A stretch of DNA of 64,000 nt, taken from Fodinibius salsisoli. GTDB taxonomy: Bacteria; Bacteroidota; Rhodothermia; Balneolales; Balneolaceae. The notes under the pieces are model-generated. The model was not told where the DNA came from, made no database searches, and was given only the letters and a program-made list of their open reading frames with translations. Positions 52,689 to 61,953 of the stretch are shown piece by piece (within the stretch, counting starts at the first letter, position 1; every line of letters starts with the position of its first letter). The stretch is from assembly GCF_026229185.1 (NCBI RefSeq), contig NZ_JAGGJA010000004.1, positions 307,852 to 371,851 of the forward strand, in the 5' to 3' direction. Position numbers and translations under genes: made by a program.

Positions 52689-54338
52689 ATGGGTACAAAA
52701 GAATACATTGGACTGTCACTGGACGGGGATCTGCTTAAGATTGCCCGAATACGTAAAAAGAAAAAGAGATGGACGCTAACACATTTGGACCGGGTGGAAC
52801 TTAAGGTTTCCGTCGATAAGGAACGGCACGACAACCGGTCTAAGGAAATGGCGAAAGAGTATGATGAGGATTTTCATTTTGGGATTGATCATCACTATGA
52901 TGAAGAATCTCAGTCAGCTGAAGATTTAAGTCGCCTGTTGAATGCAGATAAGGAAACCAATGGATCGAATAACGATTCCTTTCATGGCAATGTATTGCTG
53001 CTGAAAGAGGCACTGGAAGATATTAGTACTAAGAAGGTCAATATTGGTACCGTAATACGACCGGGAGATACCAACATCCAGGTGCTGAAGGATAAAAATT
53101 ACGGGGAATTAAAGAGTAAGGATCTGCAGGCCCAAATTGAAAGTCACCTAAAGAAGGTATACGGATACCTTCCGGACAGTGACCGGTACACCTACAGCAT
53201 ACGCAAGGACGGCTCCCTGTTATTGTTTTCCAATATAGAAGAATCATATTTGTTGAAAGTGTTGGAAGATACAAGGCAGGTATATTCGGGCAAAATCAAG
53301 CATCTGCAGATGCTGCCCGATGAGACGATCCTTGCAACCCTGGTTAACAAAACCTATGACCTTGATGCCGAGGAGATAACCTGTGTCATTCACCAGGCAT
53401 ATAACCGCAGCCGGGTGTTTTTTATGAAGGGCAATCAAATACTGCAGGTTATTCCCCCCGTTGAAGAGGGGCGGAATTCATCAAACGTGCTGCCGGTTAT
53501 CTTTAGCAAGATGCTTTTTCAGCTCGAGACGGGGGAAATTTCCGGGCTCGACCGTATTATTCTCACGAATAATGACTTTCATGAAGCTTCGGTGAACTAT
53601 TTCAAACGACAGTTTTCGGATGTAAAAGTGGAAGAATTTACTTTTGCCCCGGCACATATAGAAATACCGGAGCATCTCAAAAGCGTATCCGGATTTTTCA
53701 CCTCGGCCATCGGTATGGCATGGGCTACGGCAGAGCCTAAAGACGCTGAATTTTCGGATTATTCGTTACTACCAGCTGACATACGGGAGCGACAGAATAC
53801 CTTAAAGCTTCGTTGGCACGGGTACCTGATGATCTTCCTGCTCTTAATAACGCCGTTGGTATGGAACTACCTGTACCAGGGGAAACAGCAGCAGATAACC
53901 GACCTGAATAATGAGCTTTTTCATACTGACATCAAGATTATGAATCTTGAACCAGTGGTTGCAGAGGCCAATGAAATTCAGCGTTTATACAATGCAGAGC
54001 AGACCAAACTGGAGCTACTCAGCGATTTGTCCACGGGGACCGACTACTGGAGTCAAAACCTGAAAACGTTGAATGACGGACTTGCCAACATACGCAGGGT
54101 TTGGATCAACAGCTACAAATACGTTGACGATGGCTACCTGATGCAGGGATACAGCATGAGCCGTGAGCGTATACCAATGGTCACGAACTTATTTAAACGG
54201 GCTGATTTGCAGGCGGTAACTGTAGTCGAAATGAGAGACCTACGGCTCTATAAATTTTCGATCAAGGTTTACTACAACTTTACAGACGACTTGGGCGGAA
54301 AGGAAGATAATCCACCCAAAAATAATACAGACAACTAA
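52689..54338 (+). CDS. PilM-PilN-like fusion protein
   Basis: A 549-residue protein combining two pilus alignment components. The N-terminal part begins EYIGLSLDGDLLKIARI, an actin-like ATPase opening as in PilM, with a charged insert (about residues 40-100). One membrane segment at about 378-396 (YLMIFLLLITPLVWNYLY) is followed by a coiled coil and a periplasmic domain (NIRRVWINSYKYVDDGYLMQ...FSIKVYYNF) as in PilN. In most bacteria these are separate adjacent genes. It lies 4 bp after the PilT-like gene. Confidence 0.72.
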   Translation: MGTKEYIGLSLDGDLLKIARIRKKKKRWTLTHLDRVELKVSVDKERHDNRSKEMAKEYDEDFHFGIDHHYDEESQSAEDLSRLLNADKETNGSNNDSFHGNVLLLKEALEDISTKKVNIGTVIRPGDTNIQVLKDKNYGELKSKDLQAQIESHLKKVYGYLPDSDRYTYSIRKDGSLLLFSNIEESYLLKVLEDTRQVYSGKIKHLQMLPDETILATLVNKTYDLDAEEITCVIHQAYNRSRVFFMKGNQILQVIPPVEEGRNSSNVLPVIFSKMLFQLETGEISGLDRIILTNNDFHEASVNYFKRQFSDVKVEEFTFAPAHIEIPEHLKSVSGFFTSAIGMAWATAEPKDAEFSDYSLLPADIRERQNTLKLRWHGYLMIFLLLITPLVWNYLYQGKQQQITDLNNELFHTDIKIMNLEPVVAEANEIQRLYNAEQTKLELLSDLSTGTDYWSQNLKTLNDGLANIRRVWINSYKYVDDGYLMQGYSMSRERIPMVTNLFKRADLQAVTVVEMRDLRLYKFSIKVYYNFTDDLGGKEDNPPKNNTDN

Positions 54339-54355
54339 AAAAAGAGGGTACAAAA

Positions 54356-55201
54356 GTGACTTACGCAATAAGAAATACACTCATCATACTCGGAGTTTGG
54401 CTGGTGATTGCAGGCGCGGGGTGGGCGCGATTCTACCTTGTTGAAGATGCGGAGATAAACCGTTTGGAAGAGCAGTTAGCTCCCAAGAAAGTTACTCTGC
54501 AGGAGCATCAAACAATTGCCAATAACTACGAGCAGCTTAGGAAGAAATACGAGGAACTAAAGGCCGAGGTAGACGATAATGCCAAGGTACTGGTAAGAGC
54601 AAGAGATGCCGACGAGGTGTACAGCAATTTGATAGCACTAAGCGCAGACAGTGCGTTTACCTATTTCAATTTCATTGCTACCGATTCGACACACTACGAT
54701 AATTTCGGCTTGCTGAAATTTGATGTCAGCGGCGAAGGCTACTACCGAAATTTTAACAAGTTTATAAACCGGCTGGAGTACGGAAGGTCTTTGTTTAAGG
54801 TCAGAGATTTGACTATAGAGCCGATCACGAACCTGGAACACCTGGGTAAGGTGCACTTCAGCTTTAAGCTGCAAAGCCTGTTTGATCGGGATTCTCTATA
54901 CCAAGAGTACCCTACACAGCCGAAGGCTAAGATGCCGGTTTATACCTACAACTCATTTTATCCCCTGATACATGATGTGGAGGAAAATGAAGAGGGCTTG
55001 CCGGATGTGGAAAACAGTGAGCTGGTAAGTGTAGCAGAAGACTTTGTCTCATTAAGAGATCAAAACGACAACATAAAATACATCTACAAAGGAGACCGGG
55101 TTTACCTGGGTAAACTGATTTCAGTTGATACAGTGAATAAGTCGGCGACCTTCAGATTAAATAAAGGCGGAATAATAAAATACATTACACGGGGGCTATA
55201 A
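54356..55201 (+). CDS. PilO-PilP-like fusion protein
   Basis: A 281-residue protein with a GTG start. It has an N-terminal membrane anchor (TLIILGVWLVIAGAGW), a coiled coil (about 35-75) and a ferredoxin-like domain as in PilO. From about residue 195 an extra proline-rich linker leads to a small beta-domain (NIKYIYKGDRVYLGKLISVD...GGIIKYI) like the HR/PilP domain that docks on the secretin. The fusion reading is by architecture and gene order; sequence similarity is weak. It is 17 bp after the PilMN-like gene and ends 2 bp before the secretin. Confidence 0.65.
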   Translation: MTYAIRNTLIILGVWLVIAGAGWARFYLVEDAEINRLEEQLAPKKVTLQEHQTIANNYEQLRKKYEELKAEVDDNAKVLVRARDADEVYSNLIALSADSAFTYFNFIATDSTHYDNFGLLKFDVSGEGYYRNFNKFINRLEYGRSLFKVRDLTIEPITNLEHLGKVHFSFKLQSLFDRDSLYQEYPTQPKAKMPVYTYNSFYPLIHDVEENEEGLPDVENSELVSVAEDFVSLRDQNDNIKYIYKGDRVYLGKLISVDTVNKSATFRLNKGGIIKYITRGL

Positions 55202-55203
55202 TA

Positions 55204-56580
55204 ATGAATAGGTTAGATATCACAACTACAGCGTACAGATGGTTAATAGCAGGGCTTGTCATGCCAGTGTTGATCTTGGCAGGAACGGCCGGGGCACAGG
55301 TGAATAACGAGCTGGAACGGGAATACATAAGCCCGAAGGAGTTGGTCAGTTTAAGCAAAAATATGATGTTCGATGAAGCCGTCGACTTGCTTAATGAGTA
55401 TGCACAGCAATACTCGGGCCGATTTATCGTGGACCGGACCAATACGACCGAGGAAATCGGCATTCCGATTAACAATCGGTATTGGAAAGAAGTACTGCAG
55501 TATATGGCCGATGTAAAAGGCTTGCAGGTGGTTGAGACCCCCCGCTTTTTAGAGATCATTGAGGGAGAGCAAACAGGGGCCACTGAGGGAAAGAGGACAG
55601 GCAAACAAGAAATCTTAAAAGAAATAGACTTTAGCAGCCGCGAGGTACGTATTAAAGCTATTTTCTTTGAGGGAAATAAGCGTGCACTCCGTGAAATCGG
55701 GGTGGACTGGAGCACGATTCATAATTTGACGTCGCGTCCGGAAGGGTTAAGTGAGGTTCTTAACCCCAGCTCAGGCGGATCCGGCGGCGGTGGCGGAGGC
55801 CGTGGTGGTGGCAACCAAACACTGCCTGATCTGGATTTCGGTAACGAATACGTCGAAATTAATACCGGGGCTGCACAACAGGTTACGGAGAACCTGTTCA
55901 ATGGTGTTCTTAATTTAGGAGAGATCGCCGGCAGTGGTATCGAAGTGCGTGCCTTATTTAAAGCTTTCGAAGCCAATGACCTGGGTAAGATTTTGGCGAC
56001 ACCCGAAATTAAAGTGCTTGACGGCGAGGAGGGCCGGATTCAGGTCGGCCAGGATTTCTCGATCAAACAGCGGGACTTTGCCGGCAACGTGATTGATAAG
56101 TTCTTTAGTGTGGGTACCATCCTTACCGTAACCCCTCATATAATTCACCACGGAGACTCCACCTTCATCGATATGGTGATTAATGCGGAACGCTCGACGG
56201 CAGCTCCCAGCGTAGTAAGTACGGTTATCAACAAGCAGCAGGCAGATTCTGAGATCCTGTTGCTGGATGGAGAGTCCAGCGTTATTGCCGGGCTATACCG
56301 AACGGAGAATACCGAGATTCGCAAGGGCGTTCCATTGCTGAAAGATTTGCCAAAATGGTTCTTCGGCCTGCGTTACCTCTTCGGCTATAATTCAACCGAA
56401 CGGATCGAACAGGAACTGGTCATTCTTATTAAGGCCAGCATTGAGCCTACGCTTGCAGAACGACGCAACGGACGTTTGAAAAGCACCCAGGAACTTTTGA
56501 AGGAAAAACGATCAAGCTTCCAGGAAGATCGCGAAACCTACAAAGAAATGACCAAAAAAGGGGACGAACAGGAACAATAA
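55204..56580 (+). CDS. Secretin, PilQ/GspD-like
   Basis: A 458-residue outer-membrane secretin with a signal peptide (cut near Ala-Gly-Ala-Gln, about residue 32). A small STN/N0-like domain (about 60-120: FDEAVDLLNEYAQQYSGRFIV) is followed by a central region with a glycine run at about 190-200. The C-terminal secretin domain (about 255-430) has LATPEIKVLDGEEGRIQVG, TLTVTPHI-type ILTVTPHIIHHGDSTFIDM and IAGLYRTENTEIRKGVPLLKD. Only one N-domain is visible, so it is shorter than PilQ or GspD. A charged C-terminal tail may recruit a pilotin. It is the last gene of the locus, followed by a terminator. Confidence 0.9.
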   Translation: MNRLDITTTAYRWLIAGLVMPVLILAGTAGAQVNNELEREYISPKELVSLSKNMMFDEAVDLLNEYAQQYSGRFIVDRTNTTEEIGIPINNRYWKEVLQYMADVKGLQVVETPRFLEIIEGEQTGATEGKRTGKQEILKEIDFSSREVRIKAIFFEGNKRALREIGVDWSTIHNLTSRPEGLSEVLNPSSGGSGGGGGGRGGGNQTLPDLDFGNEYVEINTGAAQQVTENLFNGVLNLGEIAGSGIEVRALFKAFEANDLGKILATPEIKVLDGEEGRIQVGQDFSIKQRDFAGNVIDKFFSVGTILTVTPHIIHHGDSTFIDMVINAERSTAAPSVVSTVINKQQADSEILLLDGESSVIAGLYRTENTEIRKGVPLLKDLPKWFFGLRYLFGYNSTERIEQELVILIKASIEPTLAERRNGRLKSTQELLKEKRSSFQEDRETYKEMTKKGDEQEQ

Positions 56581-56890
56581 ATATACCCATACATACCTCT
56601 GTACCCGTGCGTATTTAATACGCATCTTAAGAGGATTACCAACCTGGGCCGGTGGAAGCTGGTCCAGGTTTTTTATTAGTTTTGGGTAGTGGTGTCAGAT
56701 TCATTGTTTATGATATCCTCAAAAGGACTGGATAGATAGCATATCCTCAAGTCAATTTTATCTCAAATCTGTTTGCAAAATCCCTCTAGAATTTGGAATT
56801 CAGATAAAATCAGGTTTTTTAAGATATAGATTTTTAAAACCTATATCTTTGGGCTGAGTTTGAATCCACAATAAAATATTAGACAATCTC
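56581..56890. other. 310-bp intergenic region
   Basis: Between the secretin gene and purB. It contains the terminator at 56641-56670 and otherwise AT-rich sequence with no gene, repeat or clear promoter. Confidence 0.6.
56641..56670 (+). terminator. Rho-independent terminator of the pilus operon
   Basis: AACCTGGGCC / GGTCCAGGTT form a 10-bp stem with one G-U pair and a 10-base loop, followed directly by TTTTATT. It lies 60 bp after the secretin stop. Confidence 0.85.
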
Positions 56891-58189
56891 ATGATTGAGC
56901 GATATTCCCGTAAAGAGATGGCCGATATATGGTCGCTGGAAAATCAATTTCAAGCCTGGTTAGACGTTGAACTGGCCGCCTGTAATGCCTGGAGTAAGTT
57001 GGGCAAAATTCCTAAAGAAGATGTCCAAAAGCTTTATGATAAGGCTTCCTTCGACGTTGACCGGATCAAAGAGATCGAAAAGAAGACCCGTCACGATGTG
57101 GTAGCTTTTACCCGATCGGTGTCAGAATCGCTCGGTGATGAAAAGAAGTGGGTGCACTATGGGTTGACCTCCACGGATGTTGTGGATACCGCTAACGGCT
57201 ACCGCCTGAAGCAGGCCAATGAAATTCTCCGAAAGGATATCCAGCATATTATTGATGTGTTGGCAGAGAAAGCCAAGAAGCATAAGTTTTCGGTTATGAT
57301 GGGCCGCACACATGGCGTGCACGCCGAACCGACAACCTTTGGACTTAAGTGCGCGCTCTGGTATGCCGAGATGAAGCGTAACCAAGAGCGGTTTGAACGA
57401 GCAGCCAAGGCCGTAGAGTTTGGAAAAATGAGTGGCTCAGTTGGCACCTTTGCGAACATTCCACCGGAAGTGGAAGAATCTGTTTGCGAAGAGCTCGGAC
57501 TCTCACCAGCTCCCATTTCTACCCAGACTTTACAGCGCGATCGTCATGCAGATTATGTTTCCACATTGGCGCTTATTGGCTCAACCATGGAAAAAATGGC
57601 GGTTGAAATCCGCCATTTGCAGCGCAGTGAAGTTCGGGAAGCCGAAGAATTTTTCCGAAAAGGCCAGAAAGGATCTTCTTCCATGCCGCATAAACGAAAT
57701 CCAGTGAGCTCCGAAAATATTTCTGGATGTTCACGGGTTCTTCGTGGATACATGATGTCGGCTTACGAAAATATACCACTCTGGCACGAGCGCGACATTT
57801 CGCATTCTTCCGTCGAACGTATCATCCTGCCGGATGCGACGATCTTGTTGGATTACATGCTTAATCGCTTCTCCGGTGTCGTCGAAAAATTGACGATCTA
57901 CGAAGATAATATGAAGGAAAATATCTTTAAAACATACGGACTTACATTCTCTCAGCGCGTGCTGCACATGCTGATTGACGAAGGAGGGATGTCCCGGGAG
58001 AAGGCGTATGACACCGTGCAACCATTGGCTATGCAGTCGTGGAATGAGAAGAAAATGTTTCGCGATTTAGTGGAAGCCGATGAGACGGTGCAAGAATATC
58101 TTTCTGAAGAAGACATCGACGAAGCTTTTAACCTGGATCATCATACCCGCAACGTTGAGCGTATTTTCGAACGCGTGGGATTAGAATAG
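56891..58189 (+). CDS. purB: Adenylosuccinate lyase
   Basis: A 432-residue fumarase/aspartase-superfamily enzyme acting twice in purine synthesis, on SAICAR and on adenylosuccinate. It starts [15 protein letters not shown], characteristic of Pur[15 protein letters not shown] holds the catalytic histidine region (about residue 138). The mobile signature loop is [11 protein letters not shown] (about 261-271). Its length is normal and it stands as a single gene. Confidence 0.96.
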   Translation: MIERYSRKEMADIWSLENQFQAWLDVELAACNAWSKLGKIPKEDVQKLYDKASFDVDRIKEIEKKTRHDVVAFTRSVSESLGDEKKWVHYGLTSTDVVDTANGYRLKQANEILRKDIQHIIDVLAEKAKKHKFSVMMGRTHGVHAEPTTFGLKCALWYAEMKRNQERFERAAKAVEFGKMSGSVGTFANIPPEVEESVCEELGLSPAPISTQTLQRDRHADYVSTLALIGSTMEKMAVEIRHLQRSEVREAEEFFRKGQKGSSSMPHKRNPVSSENISGCSRVLRGYMMSAYENIPLWHERDISHSSVERIILPDATILLDYMLNRFSGVVEKLTIYEDNMKENIFKTYGLTFSQRVLHMLIDEGGMSREKAYDTVQPLAMQSWNEKKMFRDLVEADETVQEYLSEEDIDEAFNLDHHTRNVERIFERVGLE

Positions 58190-58519
58190 AATGAAAACCT
58201 GTTACACGAAGATGCACAGAGGAGACACAAAGATTTACGGAGGCTAAGGTCTTCTTTGTGATAAAATGTTCAAAGAGTTAAGCTGTTTACCAGTATAAAA
58301 ATATAACATTAGTTATTAATGTATATCAATGAAGTCAATCCTCCTGTCCTCCTTCTCCCCTCCCGAAAAATCGGGACTCGGGACACGCAAGGAGGAACTC
58401 ATTGGACCAATTTTTGGGCTTTTGCAGCTTGTAGGTGCAGATATTTAGGGAGATTACCCCTCTACTTAAAAGTTATAACCGAATTCTAACTGGTAAACAC
58501 ATTAAGGAATAATCAGCTA
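58190..58519. other. 330-bp intergenic region with a dispersed repeat
   Basis: Between purB and the luxE-like gene. It contains the inverted copy of the repeat at 36682-36750 (see 58335-58403). Nearer purB are short CACAGAG/ACACAAAG-type stretches (about 58210-58235) of low complexity. No gene is seen. Confidence 0.6.
58335..58403. repeat. Dispersed repeat element, copy 2 (inverted)
   Basis: About 69 bases match the reverse complement of 36682-36750 with a single mismatch, including the hairpin TCCCGAAAAATCGGGA. The flanks differ on both sides, so the unit has sharp edges. The left part of copy 1 (36574-36660) is absent here. Confidence 0.8.
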
Positions 58520-59542
58520 ATGCAAGATTGGAATAAGCTTATATTTTCTGATAATTGTACTTTTGAAGAAAAAGCCCGGCAGGTCTTTGAATATCAGTTC
58601 GAAAATAACCCTGTTTATAAGCGGTATTGCCAGGCCCTTGAGAATACAAGTTCTTGTCATCCTGAACTCGTTTCAGGATCTCTGGATGAAATAGACTTGG
58701 AGGCTATTCCGCTACTGCCCATCAAGGCATTTAAAGATGCAGTGGTAACAGCCCAGCCCAACGATGAGCCAGATCTGGTATTTAAAAGCAGTGGCACTTC
58801 TGACATGCAGCGGAGTGTACACCGGGTACATGATGCGGATTTGTATAAACAGTCACTACTCAACGGCTTTCGACATTTTTATGATCTGGATCGGTCCGTT
58901 ATCTGGGGCTATACGCCGGGTTATGCCGATAATCCGCATTCCTCGCTGATTCATATGATCCAAGAACTTATTGAGCAGGATGACAGTGGATTCAGCCGGT
59001 TTTTACCGCTGGGGGAGCCATTGGATAAACAGCAACTAACGGAAGTAGCCCAAAGTGGGAAGCAACTCATTATCTTTGGGGCTGCGTTCGGCTTTTTAGA
59101 TCTACTGGAGATGCGAGAGGTCAAGCTACCTTCCAATAGCATCATTATTGAAACTGGGGGAATGAAGACGCATCGGCGCGAGATTTCACGCCGGGAGTTG
59201 CACCGACGACTGGCTGAAGGTTTTGGCTTAGACAGCAGTCGTATTCACTCCGAATATGGCATGGCCGAACTGCTTAGCCAGGCTTATGCCACCGGCAGCA
59301 GTTGGTTTCGCACGGTCCCGTGGATGCAGGTGAGTATCCGGAATCCGGAAAATCCGGCAGAAGTATTGCCACCTTATGAAGAGGGCCTCATCGGCATTAT
59401 TGATTTGGCAAACATCCACAGTTGTCCATTTCTGTTGACAGGTGATAAGGGTATGATGAATAATAACGGACGCTTCCAGGTATTGGGTCGCTGGAATCCC
59501 AAGGACCTTCGTGGCTGTAACTTTTTAATTGAGGAAGATTAA
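58520..59542 (+). CDS. LuxE/PaaK-family acyl-protein synthetase-like
   Basis: A 340-residue adenylating enzyme of the LuxE group, which activates a fatty acid with ATP and passes the acyl group to LuxC. FKSSGTSDMQRSVHRVHD (about residues 92-109) is the adenylation loop. YTPGYADNPHSSLIHMI and HSEYGMAELLSQAY also fit. Residues about 46-57 (SCHPELVSGSLD) come from an inserted palindromic repeat that interrupts an otherwise conserved region in frame. The gene is followed 10 bp later by a LuxC-like reductase, so the pair should make an aldehyde. No luciferase gene is nearby. Confidence 0.85.
   Translation: MQDWNKLIFSDNCTFEEKARQVFEYQFENNPVYKRYCQALENTSSCHPELVSGSLDEIDLEAIPLLPIKAFKDAVVTAQPNDEPDLVFKSSGTSDMQRSVHRVHDADLYKQSLLNGFRHFYDLDRSVIWGYTPGYADNPHSSLIHMIQELIEQDDSGFSRFLPLGEPLDKQQLTEVAQSGKQLIIFGAAFGFLDLLEMREVKLPSNSIIIETGGMKTHRREISRRELHRRLAEGFGLDSSRIHSEYGMAELLSQAYATGSSWFRTVPWMQVSIRNPENPAEVLPPYEEGLIGIIDLANIHSCPFLLTGDKGMMNNNGRFQVLGRWNPKDLRGCNFLIEED
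58652..58684. repeat. In-frame palindromic repeat inside the luxE-like gene
   Basis: ATCCTGAA (58659-58666) and TTCAGGAT (58672-58679) form an 8-bp hairpin inside the coding sequence. Its translation HPELVSGS is the well-known peptide of a repeat found dispersed in many bacterial genomes, usually intergenic. It keeps the frame open. Confidence 0.7.
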
Positions 59543-59552
59543 AATAACAAGG

Positions 59553-60626
59553 ATGTCTGATTTACAGAACCGTATAGATACACTGCTGAAAGCCATTGAC
59601 AACTGGCTTTCCTCCGATAATGATTACCTGATGGATGCCATCGATCGTACGGTGCGGGAGGGATATTTCAGTTTTCCAGATATTACATTTGCACTGGATG
59701 CGCTTCGGCAAAGTATTAGCAAGGAATCGCTTGAGGCATGGGTTGAACAAGCTGGCTTAAGCGATGATGTTGATGCTAAAGGACAAAATGTGTTTTGTCT
59801 CCATGCCGGAAACCTGCCGCTGGTGGGCTTTCAGGATGCGTTCAGTACGTTGTTAAGCGGAGCCCGTTATACCGGAAAGATCTCTCGAAAAGATCCGTAT
59901 CTGCTACCTACTTTCCTGAATGAAGTTAAAAAGACGGCTGTCTGGACGGATATGGATGTACAGTGGACCCACCGGCTGCGCGACTTTGAAGACATGCGTC
60001 ATGATGCTATTATTTTTGCCGGATCGGAATCCTCGGTGCCGGATGTGAAGGAAGCCATCCGGGAATATAATCTCGCTAAAGAAGATACACGATATTTGAT
60101 TCGAACGGCCCATTTTTCCATGGCTTATTTGGATAGCACGAATCAAGAATCCATCAAGCAATTAGCGGAAGGAATGTTACGATATGGAGGCCAGGGATGC
60201 CGATCGGTGGCTATCGTTGTATCGCCATTTGGGCTGAGTGAAGTTAGAGATGAACTGCGGGAGGCAAATATCAACTTTTGGAAAGAAAATCCGCAGCATA
60301 CCAAACCGGGACCTAGGCTGAGACAGCAATACGCTTATAACCAAGCGGTAGAGCGCCCACAACTTTGGCAGGAGCATTATCTCATTCAGGAGGGAGGCCT
60401 GGAGTTTGATCAGGGTTTTATCTGCTACTGGGTAGAGGGGGATCGATCAACTGTGTCCGAATTGGCTGACGAATATGGAGAGCATCTTCAAAGTATTTAT
60501 ACGACAAATGCTAATGAGGAGATATCCGGTTTGGAAACTAAAATTGAGTCTCTTGCCTCGGTGCAAAAACCGCTGATATCATGGAAACCAGATGGGGTAG
60601 ATACGCTCGAGTGGCTAATGAAATAA
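59553..60626 (+). CDS. Acyl-CoA reductase, LuxC-like
   Basis: A 357-residue aldehyde-dehydrogenase-superfamily enzyme that reduces a bound acyl group to aldehyde with NADPH. CLHAGNLPLVGFQDAFSTLL (about residues 86-105) and YTGKISRKDPYLLP are LuxC signatures. The nucleophilic cysteine is in YGGQGCRSVAIVV (about residue 216). The ATG at 59553 follows AAGG at a short distance and avoids the eight extra residues available upstream. Together with the LuxE-like protein it forms a fatty-acid reductase pair. It ends 6 bp from the convergent membrane protein gene. Confidence 0.87.
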   Translation: MSDLQNRIDTLLKAIDNWLSSDNDYLMDAIDRTVREGYFSFPDITFALDALRQSISKESLEAWVEQAGLSDDVDAKGQNVFCLHAGNLPLVGFQDAFSTLLSGARYTGKISRKDPYLLPTFLNEVKKTAVWTDMDVQWTHRLRDFEDMRHDAIIFAGSESSVPDVKEAIREYNLAKEDTRYLIRTAHFSMAYLDSTNQESIKQLAEGMLRYGGQGCRSVAIVVSPFGLSEVRDELREANINFWKENPQHTKPGPRLRQQYAYNQAVERPQLWQEHYLIQEGGLEFDQGFICYWVEGDRSTVSELADEYGEHLQSIYTTNANEEISGLETKIESLASVQKPLISWKPDGVDTLEWLMK

Positions 60627-60632
60627 TGATGA

Positions 60633-61628
60633 TTAATTTCCCATCAACATCTTTTTAAACTGGGTTCGTACACTGGGAGTAGCCTCTCTATAAGTTTTAA
60701 AACTTATATGTTGGTCGGGATTTAGCGTGTCTATTTTGATACCCCAAAGTGGTGAGAGAGAGGTCGGAAGCATGGCATAGCGGCCGTCACCAATGATGTT
60801 GTCATATTCAGGATGAGCGATGAGGATATCCTCAGAGAGGGTACTAAATCGCTGAATATCCTCATACATTGTAGATCCTTTAAACCGAGCATATTTTTGC
60901 CGCCAGTTAAGTAGTTGAGTGGATTGTCCTTTATAGATCTTCGGTTTCGTAAAGGGCAGTAGCCGCACGCCGTCTGCATAAAGACTGTCGGTATGAACAT
61001 ACCGGAGGCTCCAGAGCAGCTGATTGGCAATGGTCGGTTTTAGGATTAATTGCTTGACTTGGTGTCCACGCTGATCAGCAAGTTCGTAGGCAAGCGTTTG
61101 CGCTTTTTGATGCTGTGAAAAGCCGAAGGATAGATAAACAACCATCCAGCTAAGCCCGACCCAGGCAAAGAGTTGCTTTCTTTTATAGAATGCGAGTCCC
61201 ACAAGGAGAACAAGTACAATAGAAAAAAGCGGATCGAATACGGATATCAGGTTCCAGTTGAAGCGCTCGTCTGTAAAGGGCCAAAGCAGCTGTACACCAT
61301 AACTGGTAAAGGTATCGGCGAGGCCTGCAGTGCTATAGGCCAGTAAACTAAAAAGATATGTTTGTTTAAAATTCAGTCGCTTTTTGACAAACCACCAAGT
61401 GAGGCCGGTAGCGATAAGTGCTCCAATGGGAATGAAAAGAAGGGCATGGCTAAATTGCCGGTGATATTCCAAGTTAAGAAGGGGATCAGCTGAGCGACCG
61501 ATCAGTATATCCAGGTCGGGCAATAGGGCACTGATAAATCCAATGAAAGATAGCGAACGTAACTTTTGTTTGTCAGCAAAAGACTGGGTGGCTGTAGCGC
61601 CAATCAGCCCGTGGGTAACAGGATCCAT
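60633..61628 (-). CDS. YdjM-like (DUF457) membrane metal-dependent hydrolase
   Basis: A 331-residue membrane protein from the ATG at 61628, two codons after a TTG. MDPVTHGLIGATATQSF is the family's N-terminal signature. ALLPDLDILIG and EYHRQFSHALLFIPIG supply the conserved Asp and His residues. Five or so membrane helices lie in the first 170 residues, and the last 160 residues are a soluble extension. Biochemical function is poorly known; homologues include the SOS-linked YdjM. Confidence 0.82.
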   Translation of the reverse strand: MDPVTHGLIGATATQSFADKQKLRSLSFIGFISALLPDLDILIGRSADPLLNLEYHRQFSHALLFIPIGALIATGLTWWFVKKRLNFKQTYLFSLLAYSTAGLADTFTSYGVQLLWPFTDERFNWNLISVFDPLFSIVLVLLVGLAFYKRKQLFAWVGLSWMVVYLSFGFSQHQKAQTLAYELADQRGHQVKQLILKPTIANQLLWSLRYVHTDSLYADGVRLLPFTKPKIYKGQSTQLLNWRQKYARFKGSTMYEDIQRFSTLSEDILIAHPEYDNIIGDGRYAMLPTSLSPLWGIKIDTLNPDQHISFKTYREATPSVRTQFKKMLMGN

Positions 61629-61953
61629 AACCAATTCTTAAATTCATCGGAAGATAGTAAAGACAACCTAACTCTACACATCAAAAGATAACTATTATAA
61701 TAAAGAAGATAGATAAAACCATGTGGAGGGCAGAATTTGCCACTTCATAGAGCCCAAAATTTTATGTATATTTGCCCTCGACTTAATAGGTAGTAAAAGC
61801 CCGAAAGTGGTCAGGATAAGCACAAATAAACGAAATCATACTGGTTGTTAACGAACTGTTTGCTTGTTCTTATATCGCTATCCTGTTTATTTGTGTACTA
61901 ATATCAACAGTCTGCAACCAAAAGAATTTTAACCAAGGTTTAACCACATTTTA
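61629..61953. other. Leader and promoter region of leuS
   Basis: Divergent 325-bp region. TATATTTG at 61767-61774 matches the Bacteroidota -7 element. An inverted repeat CACAAATAAAC (61821-61831) / GTTTATTTGTG (61885-61895) lies in the presumptive leuS leader. No T-box or leader peptide with leucine codons was recognised. Confidence 0.4.

Noticed and set aside
58200-58240. CACAGAG/ACACAAAG-rich stretch after purB as a satellite repeat
   Set aside because: Too short and irregular to define a repeat unit.
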